From NCBI GenBank assembly GCA_947473805.1, contig CANJGB010000030.1:1-39991 (forward strand): a stretch of DNA of 39,991 nucleotides, given 5' to 3'. Each line of letters opens with the position of its first letter. Within the stretch, counting starts at the first letter, position 1. Shown here in pieces: positions 32,668 to 39,991 of the stretch. Below the pieces are notes generated by a model. The model did not search any database. It saw only the letters and a program-made list of their open reading frames with translations, and was not told the origin of the DNA. The position numbers and the translations under genes are program-made. The stretch comes from Alphaproteobacteria bacterium. Lineage in GTDB: Bacteria > Pseudomonadota > Alphaproteobacteria > Ferrovibrionales > Ferrovibrionaceae.

Positions 32668-32678
<11 letters not shown>
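32016..32678 (+). CDS. hisG: ATP phosphoribosyltransferase HisG, short form
   Basis: A 220-residue enzyme for the first step of histidine synthesis, ATP plus PRPP to phosphoribosyl-ATP. [20 protein letters not shown] is the start typical of the family, and [18 protein letters not shown] is the PRPP-binding loop. The protein lacks the C-terminal regulatory domain, so it is the short form that needs HisZ as partner; hisZ is not in the window. It overlaps hisD by 11 bases. Confidence 0.95.
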
Positions 32679-33957
<1,279 letters not shown>

Positions 33958-33958
33958 C

Positions 33959-34435
33959 ATGGCGCCGCGGCATCCGCGCATCGCCAAGCTGGAACTGGAT
34001 GAGCGCTCGCTCGTCCGGCGCGGCCCCGACGTGGAGCACGAGCGGCAGGTCGCAATCTTCGACCTGCTGGAGCAAAACCACTTCGCTCCCGTCGGCGACC
34101 ATGGCGGGCCTTACAGCCTGGTGCTGGGCATTGTCGAGAACCGGCTGACCTTCGATGTGCGCGACGAGGACGACACCCGCCTCGGCCAGGTGATCCTGGC
34201 GCTGTCGCCGTTCCGCAAGGTGGTGAAGGACTATTTCGAGATCTGCGACAGCTATTTCCAGGCGATCAAGAAGTCGACGCCGGCGCAGATCGAGACGCTC
34301 GACATGGCCCGGCGCGGCATCCACAACGAGGGATCGACCCTGCTGCTGGAGCGGCTGAAGGGCAAGATCGACATCGATCACGATACGGCGCGGCGGCTGT
34401 TCACGCTGATCTGCGTCCTGCATATCCGGGCCTGA
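33959..34435 (+). CDS. UPF0262 family protein
   Basis: A 158-residue soluble protein of unknown function found next to hisD throughout alphaproteobacteria. Typical pieces are [18 protein letters not shown] near 40, [20 protein letters not shown] near 64-84, and [19 protein letters not shown] near 104-124, with [19 protein letters not shown] toward the end. It lies between hisD and the phosphatase gene with almost no gaps. Confidence 0.93.
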   Translation: MAPRHPRIAKLELDERSLVRRGPDVEHERQVAIFDLLEQNHFAPVGDHGGPYSLVLGIVENRLTFDVRDEDDTRLGQVILALSPFRKVVKDYFEICDSYFQAIKKSTPAQIETLDMARRGIHNEGSTLLLERLKGKIDIDHDTARRLFTLICVLHIRA

Positions 34436-34443
34436 GGCAGGCG

Positions 34444-34887
34444 ATGGCGGACGCGCCCGGATCGGTCCTGTTCGTCTGCACTTCGAACACCATCCGGTCG
34501 CCCATGGCCGAGGGCATTGCACGCCACCTCTTCGGCGACCGCGTGTTCGTGGCGTCGGTCGGCATGCGTGCCGGCGAGCCCGACCATTTCGCCATCGAGG
34601 CAATGGATGAACTGGGCATCGACATGTCCGGGCACAGCGCGCGCACATTCGACGAACTGCACGACGAGTCCTTCGACCTGGTCATCAGCCTGTCGCCCGA
34701 GGCGCGCGGCAAGGTGGAGGAATTTACCCGCGCGCTGGCCTGCGACGTCGAGCACTGGCCGATGCCGGACCCCTCGACGGTGGACGGCAACCGCGAGGTG
34801 CGCATGAACGCGTACCGCTCGGTGCGCGACGCGCTGGTCATGCGAATCAAGAAAAGGCTGGGCGCGGCGGACGCACCGGTCGTCTGA
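34444..34887 (+). CDS. Low-molecular-weight protein tyrosine phosphatase
   Basis: A 147-residue phosphatase. The P-loop VCTSNTIRSP carries the nucleophile Cys12 and Arg18 (CX5R), and the general acid is Asp109 in the MPDPS loop. The start of the family (SVLFVCTSNTIRSPMAEG) is intact. Known substrates include tyrosine kinases of polysaccharide export and arsenate in related enzymes; none can be chosen here. The position between UPF0262 and infA is conserved in the class. Confidence 0.93.
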   Translation: MADAPGSVLFVCTSNTIRSPMAEGIARHLFGDRVFVASVGMRAGEPDHFAIEAMDELGIDMSGHSARTFDELHDESFDLVISLSPEARGKVEEFTRALACDVEHWPMPDPSTVDGNREVRMNAYRSVRDALVMRIKKRLGAADAPVV

Positions 34888-34899
34888 GGGGAGGCCGCG

Positions 34900-35856
34900 A
34901 TGAGTTCGACGCTGATCGTATCCGAGGATGTGTTCATCGACTCAGGCGAGCCGGGCATCCAGCTGTTCCTGCGCAACAAGCGGCCCGCCGGCATGGTCGA
35001 CTTCTCGCCCGAGCGGACGTTGCTGTTCTGCCATGGCGGATCGCAGGCGGCGGAGGTGACGTTCGACCTGCCGCTCGATGGCCTGTCGTGGCTCGACTAT
35101 GTCGCGCAGCGCGGCTGGGACGTATGGCTGGTCGATATCAGGGGCTTCGGCAAATCGACGCGGCCGCCAGAAATGGATCAGCCGGCCGAGAGCGTGCCGC
35201 CGCAGGTGCGTACTGCAACGGCGTGGCAGGATTTCGGCGCGGCGGTTTCCTACATCTTGGCGCGGCGCGGCATTGCGCAGCTGAATGCGCTGGGCTGGTC
35301 GTGGGGAACGATGATCACCGGCGGCTGGGCGGCCTATCATCCGGGGATCATCAAGCGCCTGGTCCTGTTCGGCGCGGCCTGGGCGGGCAACAAGCCGCCG
35401 CCGCTGCCGGTCGTTGGCTACGACACCTGGACGGTGCCCGACACCCTGCGCCGCCTGCAGACCGGCGCGCCCGAGGCGGAGCGGGCCGGCCTGACGCCGC
35501 CGGACTGGTACGAGGCCTGGGCGGCGGCGACCACCGCGACCGACCCCAGGGCCAGTGAATACGACCCGCCGCGGGTGCGGTCGCCGAACGGCATGGTCGT
35601 GGATCTGGAAGAGGCGGTGCGGACGGGCCGGCCGCTCTATCCGGCGGATCAGATCGACGCCCATGTCCTGGTGGTGACCGGCGAATGGGACGCGCTGACG
35701 ACGCCCGAGAAGGCGCGACTGGTGTTCGACCGCCTGGCGGGCGCGCGCTCGCGCCGGCTGACCATCCTGGGCAGCGCCACCCATTTCGCCCATCTGGAAC
35801 GCCGCCGGCTGGCGCTCTACGCCACCGTCCAGGGCTTTCTGGAGGAAGAGGGCTGA
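34900..35856 (+). CDS. Alpha/beta hydrolase
   Basis: A 318-residue alpha/beta-fold hydrolase. HGGSQAA near 45 is the oxyanion region, Ser134 in GWSWGTM is the nucleophile, Asp264 in TGEWDALT the acid and His295 or His298 in ATHFAHLE the base. WDVWLVDIRGFGKSTRPP is the usual strand-loop after the oxyanion motif. The nucleophile elbow GWSWG departs slightly from GxSxG neighbours. It stands between the phosphatase and infA, where most alphaproteobacteria have no gene, so it may be a lineage insertion. The substrate is unknown. Confidence 0.9.
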   Translation: MSSTLIVSEDVFIDSGEPGIQLFLRNKRPAGMVDFSPERTLLFCHGGSQAAEVTFDLPLDGLSWLDYVAQRGWDVWLVDIRGFGKSTRPPEMDQPAESVPPQVRTATAWQDFGAAVSYILARRGIAQLNALGWSWGTMITGGWAAYHPGIIKRLVLFGAAWAGNKPPPLPVVGYDTWTVPDTLRRLQTGAPEAERAGLTPPDWYEAWAAATTATDPRASEYDPPRVRSPNGMVVDLEEAVRTGRPLYPADQIDAHVLVVTGEWDALTTPEKARLVFDRLAGARSRRLTILGSATHFAHLERRRLALYATVQGFLEEEG

Positions 35857-35945
35857 GGCGGCGGCCCTCTTGCTTTTCCGCCGGGCCGGACGCATGTTGC
35901 GCCCCGCCTGATGGCTGGGATCGCCCCGGCCCGCAAGGAGACTGA

Positions 35946-36164
35946 ATGGCCAAAGAAGAATTACTCGAATTTCCCGGCACGGTGCAGGAACTGCTGCCCA
36001 ACGCGATGTTTCGCGTGAAGCTGGAAAATGAACACGAAGTGCTGGCGCACACCTCCGGCAAGATGCGCAAGAACCGCATCCGCGTGCTGGCCGGCGACAA
36101 GGTGATGGTCGAAATGACCCCCTACGACCTGACCAAGGGTCGCATCACGTTCCGCTTCAAATAG
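35946..36164 (+). CDS. infA: Translation initiation factor IF-1
   Basis: A 72-residue S1-like OB-fold protein that binds the 30S A site during initiation. [20 protein letters not shown], then [20 protein letters not shown] and [16 protein letters not shown], is a near-perfect match to bacterial IF-1. AAGGAG precedes the ATG. Confidence 0.99.
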   Translation: MAKEELLEFPGTVQELLPNAMFRVKLENEHEVLAHTSGKMRKNRIRVLAGDKVMVEMTPYDLTKGRITFRFK

Positions 36165-36184
36165 CGACCGGCGGCCGGCCCGTC

Positions 36185-36760
36185 ATGGAGCCGCTCGTTC
36201 TCGCCTCCGCTTCGCCCCGCCGCCTCGCGCTGTTGCGCCAGATCGGGCTGGAGCCGGCTGTCGAGCCGGCTGACGTGGACGAGACGCCCAAGCGCACCGA
36301 ACTGCCCGTGAAGCTCGCCGCCCGGCTGGCCGCCGCCAAGGCGCAGGCCGTGGCCGCGCGCCGCACCGATGCCTATGTCCTGGCCGCCGATACGGTGGTC
36401 GGTGTCGGCCGGCGCATCCTGCCCAAGGCGGAAACGGTCGAGCAGGCGCGCGCCTGCCTGGTCCTGCTGTCGGGCCGGCGGCACCGTGTTGTGACCGGTG
36501 TCGAGGTCGTGGCCCCCGGCGGCAAGGCGGTGCGCCGCCTCGTCACCACGGCCGTGCGGTTCAAGCGCCTGTCGGATGCGGAGCTCGACGCCTACCTCGC
36601 AACCGGCGAATGGCAGGGCAAGGCTGGCGGCTACGCCATCCAGGGCCATGCGGCGAAGTTCGTTGCCGACATCAACGGCTCGTATTCCAACGTTGTCGGC
36701 CTGCCGCTGTTCGAGACCGCAGGCCTGCTGGCCGGACTCGGCTTTCCCGTCTGGCCGTGA
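36185..36760 (+). CDS. maf: Maf-family nucleoside triphosphate pyrophosphatase
   Basis: A 191-residue enzyme that hydrolyses non-canonical or modified nucleoside triphosphates to monophosphates. [16 protein letters not shown] is the phosphate-binding start, AADTVVGVG carries the catalytic Asp, and [20 protein letters not shown] is the base-recognition loop. [13 protein letters not shown] completes the fold. The exact substrate class (dTTP/UTP or other) is not decided. Its stop overlaps the RNase gene start as GTGA. Confidence 0.95.
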   Translation: MEPLVLASASPRRLALLRQIGLEPAVEPADVDETPKRTELPVKLAARLAAAKAQAVAARRTDAYVLAADTVVGVGRRILPKAETVEQARACLVLLSGRRHRVVTGVEVVAPGGKAVRRLVTTAVRFKRLSDAELDAYLATGEWQGKAGGYAIQGHAAKFVADINGSYSNVVGLPLFETAGLLAGLGFPVWP

Positions 36761-38079
36761 GCGCCGAGCTGCTCATCGAGGCCAATGCGGTCGAGGTCCG
36801 CGCCGGCCTTGTGCGCGATGGCCGCCTGGCCGACCTCGTCATCGAACCGCTGACCTCCGAAAGCCTGGTCGGCTCGATCTGGCTGGGCCGGGTGCGCAAG
36901 CTGCTGCCCAACGGGCGCGCGGCCTTTGTCGATATCGGCCAGGACCAGAACGGCTTTCTCAACGCCACTGATATTCCCGGCCACGCGGAGCGGCCGATTG
37001 CGCAACTGGTGCACGAAGGCCAGGCACTGGTCGTGCAGGTGTCGAAAGACCCGGTCGCCGAGAAGGGCGCGGCGCTCACCGCCGACATCACGCTGCCCGG
37101 CCGCTTCCTGGTGCTGACGCCCGGCGCGAATGGCGCGACGGTGTCGCGGCGTATCGCCGACGCGGCGGAACGCGACCGCCTGTCCGCCGCTTTGCGCGAT
37201 CTCTCTCCCGGCTGCATCGTGCGCACGGCGGCGGCGGGACAGGAGGCGATGCTGTTGCGCAGCGAGCATGCGGTGCTGGCGGCGCGCGGAGCCGCCATCG
37301 AGGCACGGCGTTCTACCGTCGAGGCGCCGGCCTTGTTGTGGCGCGAAGACTCCGCCGTCCATCGCGTGCTGCGCGATTTCTCCTCCGGCGCTGACCGCAT
37401 CGTCGTCGATCCGCCCGAGGCACTGGGCGAGGCGCGGCGCTGGGCCGAAACCATGGCGCCCGACCTCTTGCCGCGCCTCAATGGCCATACGGGCGCGGGC
37501 CTGCCGTTCGATACCTGGGACCTGGACGCCGAGATCGCCGCCCTGCAGGCGGAGCGGGTGACGCTGCCGTCTGGCGCATCCTTGCGCTTCGGCGCGGCGG
37601 CGGCGCTGACCGCGGTCGATGTCGATTACGGTTCGGCGCGGGCGCCGGCTTTGGCGATCAACCTCGAGGCGGCGGCGGAGATTGCCCGGCAATTGCGCCT
37701 GCGCGGCATTGGCGGCGTGATCGTGATCGACTTCCTGCGCCTCCGGGCGCGCGACGAGGCGGCGCAGGTCGTGGCGGCCCTGCGCAAGGCCCTGACGGAT
37801 GATGCCGCCCCGACCAGGGTGCTTGAAATGTCGGAACTCGGACTCGTGGAAATGACTCGCCGCCGGCTGGGCGACCCGCTCAACGTTCGCCTGGCCCGTG
37901 GCGGCCACGCCGCCCTGGCCGGATTGTGCCGGGATGTCCGCCGCGCGGCGCGCACGGCGCCGGGCCGGCCGCTCCGGGCCATCCTCCCGGCCGCGGCGCT
38001 CGCGGCGGTGCCGGCGGGTCTGGCCGGAAAGCTCGCCGCCGAACTGGGCGCCGCGGTCGAACTCGTGCCTCGGCCATGA
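36757..38079 (+). CDS. Ribonuclease E/G family protein
   Basis: A 440-residue RNA endonuclease of the RNase E/G family. The S1-like part includes [20 protein letters not shown] and [14 protein letters not shown]. Metal-site acids are in [11 protein letters not shown] (usual form TAIDVNSG) and [15 protein letters not shown]. The changed second motif residue (D for N) and the absence of a CPxCxG zinc link suggest a shortened, divergent RNase G rather than RNase E. The GTG at 36757 is fixed by overlap with maf and by family start ([18 protein letters not shown]). It is coupled to yacG by ATGA. Confidence 0.9.
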   Translation: MSAELLIEANAVEVRAGLVRDGRLADLVIEPLTSESLVGSIWLGRVRKLLPNGRAAFVDIGQDQNGFLNATDIPGHAERPIAQLVHEGQALVVQVSKDPVAEKGAALTADITLPGRFLVLTPGANGATVSRRIADAAERDRLSAALRDLSPGCIVRTAAAGQEAMLLRSEHAVLAARGAAIEARRSTVEAPALLWREDSAVHRVLRDFSSGADRIVVDPPEALGEARRWAETMAPDLLPRLNGHTGAGLPFDTWDLDAEIAALQAERVTLPSGASLRFGAAAALTAVDVDYGSARAPALAINLEAAAEIARQLRLRGIGGVIVIDFLRLRARDEAAQVVAALRKALTDDAAPTRVLEMSELGLVEMTRRRLGDPLNVRLARGGHAALAGLCRDVRRAARTAPGRPLRAILPAAALAAVPAGLAGKLAAELGAAVELVPRP

Positions 38080-38267
38080 GCAAGGTGCGCAAATGCTCGC
38101 TGTGCGGCAAGCCGGCCAAGCCCCGCTACCAGCCGTTTTGCAGCGCGCTGTGCGCCGAGCAGGACCTCGCCAACTGGCTGGGCGGCAAGTACCGGATTCC
38201 GGACGACGAGGAGATTGCCGACGACGATGACGAGGGCGGCGGCATGCCCCCGGTGGGGCGCGCCTAA
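38076..38267 (+). CDS. yacG: DNA gyrase inhibitor YacG
   Basis: A 63-residue zinc protein. Four cysteines in CSLCGKPA and PFCSALCAEQDLANWL form the zinc ribbon. The GGKYRIPDDEE motif and acidic tail follow, as in YacG, which binds GyrB and blocks DNA binding. ATGA overlap with the RNase gene supports the start. It precedes tRNA-Phe, a conserved alphaproteobacterial arrangement. Confidence 0.95.
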   Translation: MSKVRKCSLCGKPAKPRYQPFCSALCAEQDLANWLGGKYRIPDDEEIADDDDEGGGMPPVGRA

Positions 38268-38373
38268 CCCACCGCACGGCCGCGATAATCCGGCCCGCTG
38301 CCTCGCTGGACAGGGTGGGGCTTTTCTTTTATAAGCCGGCGTCCTTGCTGCTGGCGGTCGCCGGTGTCACGGC

Positions 38374-38449
38374 GCCCAGGTAGCTCAGTTGGTAGAGCAG
38401 GGGACTGAAAATCCCCGTGTCGCTGGTTCGATTCCGGCCCTGGGCACCA
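38374..38449 (+). tRNA. tRNA-Phe (GAA anticodon)
   Basis: A 76-base tRNA with encoded CCA. The acceptor stem pairs GCCCAGG with CCTGGGC. The D arm is GCTC-AGTTGGTA-GAGC, the anticodon arm GGGGA-CTGAAAA-TCCCC with GAA, and the T arm CTGG-TTCGATT-CCGG. tRNA-Phe is a common integration site for islands; I did not find a second copy of its 3' end in the window. Confidence 0.97.
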
Positions 38450-38906
38450 TCTAACTTATTGATATTAATAGATATATGGCGCTTTGGGACGGGGCGGTTG
38501 ATTTCTATGGGTGGATGAGTACCTACTGAGTACCCAGCGTCCAGTGTTCCGGATGCCACGCCCAGCGCGCCGACGCGACTTCCACCCCTTGGGCCACTGC
38601 CGCACTGCTCTGCGTCCCCCTTCTCGACGGCTATCGTTCCCAAACGGCTGCGGCGGGCGGGGCGGTCCTCAAACGGAGGCAATGCCCCGGCACACGCCGC
38701 CGCGCCGCCCGGCTCGCAATCATTCTTGCCTTCCCCCGGCCATTTTCAAAAGCGGGGGCTTTATCGATGCCCGAAATACGGTCGGCACCTGGGGCACTGC
38801 CCGACTGCTCAAGTTGAGTACGGCGCGGTGCAGCAGGCAATGCTGATAGACATCTGCGCACACGCAAGGGTTACAATCAGGACCCTCCAACCGAAGGCGC
38901 AGCAAA
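38450..38906 (+). other. Gene-free stretch after tRNA-Phe, probable island margin
   Basis: These 457 bases hold no ORF I can support. They begin with a short AT-rich tract (38455-38480). No integrase, attachment repeat or terminator was recognised. Several short frames are open but lack ribosome-binding sites or protein-like sequence. A weak direct repeat (GAGTACC) occurs near 38517-38535. Confidence 0.5.
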
Positions 38907-39887
38907 GTGTCTAGTGATCTAGCCGACCTAAGGCGCAGGTATCAGCCAGTGACCCTGGCCAAGGAAGTCGATGCGGATACGTCGTATGCGTTGTGGCTGG
39001 GCCTTGATGGGAAAGAGCCTGGCGAACCAATTGAAGATTTGGCGCAGGAACCACTAACCGTAATTCTGGGCGAAGCTCGAAGCGGAAAGACTACAGAGCT
39101 TAAGCTGGCCGCAGAAAGAAACGCTGCCGCAGGACAAAATTGGTTTTTTCTGCGAATCGAAGATTTGGTGGCAGCCGAAAGTCAGGGTGATGCCGCGATT
39201 GCACTTGCGATTGATGCGGCTCGCGAATCAGCCTTCATTGATTGGAAGAACGGGAAAACCGATGCGGTCTTCCTGTTAGACGCGGTTGACGAAGCTAAAA
39301 TCCAAAGGGCGAGCGACTATCGGCGAGCCGTGCGCAAATTTCAGACAGCGCTGGGTAAAGAATTTCATCGAATCCGCATGATCCTGTCATGTCGGGTATC
39401 AGAGTGGCGGCCGCGCGACGATCTTGAACCATTGAAAGCACTGCTGCCCCATCTCGCTCGCCCGACAAAAATCGACCCAAGCAAGGCAGAGCCAACCGTT
39501 GCGTTGGTACAGATCATCCCGCTCGACGAAGAGCGCCTCAAAATTTTGGCGCAACACAGAGGCATCCCGGGCGTCGGAAAATTCATACAGGCAATCAAAG
39601 AAGCCGACGCAACGGACTTCGCAGGTCGTCCCGCCGATGCCATCGAGCTAATGGAGATTTGGCAGCGACAAGGGCGGTTGGGGACACTAACCGAACTAGT
39701 CAGCGAAAATATCGACCGCAAGCTGGTTGAGGACGCTGCCGCGTATTTGGGAAGTCCTACAATATCAGCGGATCGCGCCCGCAAGGGCGCGGAGCGTCTC
39801 GCGGCGGCCGCGATATTGTGCGGCACGTCGAATTTTCGCGTTGTGTGCGTCGTCAGATCATTTGGGACTGATGGGGCTGTAATTTAG
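38907..39887 (+). CDS. NACHT/STAND-type NTPase, C-terminally truncated
   Basis: A 326-residue N-terminal part of a signal-transduction NTPase. Walker A is GEARSGKTTE (55-64), Walker B is AVFLLDAVDEAK (120-131) with the doubled acidic DxVDE of NACHT ATPases, and a sensor-like SCR lies at 161-163 in MILSCRVSEWR. Full STAND proteins run past 800 residues with winged-helix and repeat domains. Here the frame ends in an unconvincing tail (from about residue 310) next to mobile-element-like DNA. The start GTG at 38907 has only a weak AAGG upstream. NACHT NTPases of this kind act in anti-phage defence; that role is inferred. Codon use is visibly AT-richer than in the murA block. Confidence 0.8.
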   Translation: MSSDLADLRRRYQPVTLAKEVDADTSYALWLGLDGKEPGEPIEDLAQEPLTVILGEARSGKTTELKLAAERNAAAGQNWFFLRIEDLVAAESQGDAAIALAIDAARESAFIDWKNGKTDAVFLLDAVDEAKIQRASDYRRAVRKFQTALGKEFHRIRMILSCRVSEWRPRDDLEPLKALLPHLARPTKIDPSKAEPTVALVQIIPLDEERLKILAQHRGIPGVGKFIQAIKEADATDFAGRPADAIELMEIWQRQGRLGTLTELVSENIDRKLVEDAAAYLGSPTISADRARKGAERLAAAAILCGTSNFRVVCVVRSFGTDGAVI

Positions 39888-39918
39888 TGGAGGGTTGGCC
39901 TCATCTGGTTGGTTGATC

Positions 39919-39991
39919 TTATGCGGCGAGTTTGCGGTGAAGCAAGCGACGATGTTCGATGGTTTTCTGTTTGATGCGGTGTCGTTCCTGC
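39919..39991 (-). CDS. C-terminus of an unidentified ORF, probably of a mobile element
   Basis: Only the last 23 codons are in the window, read from the right edge to TAA at 39919. The peptide is basic and helical (RIKQKTIEHRRLLHRKLAA), as at the end of many transposases, and the position next to a broken gene fits an insertion sequence. The family cannot be named and inverted repeats cannot be checked. Confidence 0.4.
   Translation of the reverse strand, partial: QERHRIKQKTIEHRRLLHRKLAA

Noticed and set aside
36631-38277. 548-codon minus-strand frame opposite rng and yacG
   Set aside because: Arg/Gly/Gln-rich shadow; the plus strand carries well-conserved genes.

Overview
This 40-kb window is high-GC chromosomal DNA of an alphaproteobacterium, probably a Rhodospirillales-type lineage. 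The evidence is a GcrA cell-cycle regulator, GANTC (CcrM-type) sites clustered upstream of it, and the conserved alphaproteobacterial order murA-DUF2948-hisG-hisD-UPF0262-LMW phosphatase-infA-maf-rng-yacG-tRNA-Phe. Both window ends are mobile or rearranged: the left end holds the 5' end of an IS3-type element that cuts an ATP-grasp gene, and the right end holds a truncated NACHT/STAND-type NTPase gene after tRNA-Phe, followed by what looks like the tail of another mobile-element ORF.

Layout. Positions 1-680: IS end, the interrupted circularly permuted ATP-grasp gene and a terminator. Positions 700-5500 (minus strand): an ammonium transporter with a good sigma-54 promoter, then a complete tripartite tricarboxylate transporter operon (tctC-tctB-tctA) with its own terminator. 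Positions 5750-6360: a TerC-family membrane protein. Positions 6400-16700: an MSHA-like type IV pilus biogenesis region in two convergent blocks. The plus block is a TPR protein, an ExeA/MshM-like ATPase and a prepilin peptidase. The minus block is a pilB remnant, pilC, a PilM/PilN-like fusion, PilO-like and PilP/MshK-like genes, an ABC ATPase, pilT and pilU. No secretin, pilin or intact extension ATPase is present. pilB is cut to about its last 120 codons at a junction with the tail of a plus-strand ORF, as expected of a deletion scar.

Positions 16700-19050 carry a phosphorelay cassette (DivK-like receiver, PAS histidine kinase, second receiver, Hpt protein). Positions 19050-29800 are mixed housekeeping and accessory genes: cold-shock protein, thioesterase, SugE-like exporter, TIM-barrel isomerase, a 21-bp tandem repeat, two tandem paralogous 73-residue proteins of unknown function, a second sensor kinase, a glutathione transferase, an EamA transporter, GcrA, a PhyH-family dioxygenase, a UPF0114 membrane protein and several short ORFs. 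From tRNA-Thr (29.85 kb) to tRNA-Phe (38.4 kb) the DNA is a dense co-directional block for peptidoglycan precursor synthesis (MurA), histidine synthesis (HisG, HisD), translation (IF-1), nucleotide quality control (Maf), RNA processing (RNase E/G) and gyrase regulation (YacG). Many genes overlap by ATGA or GTGA.

The points most worth a second look are the pilB deletion scar beside a phosphorelay, the apparent frame break at the end of the MshM-like ATPase, the five-unit 21-bp repeat that continues the reading frame of the preceding gene, the duplicated 73-residue family, the GANTC cluster at gcrA, and the broken NACHT gene next to tRNA-Phe. I did not find a complete, clearly new system. All assignments come from reading motifs by eye, without database searches.
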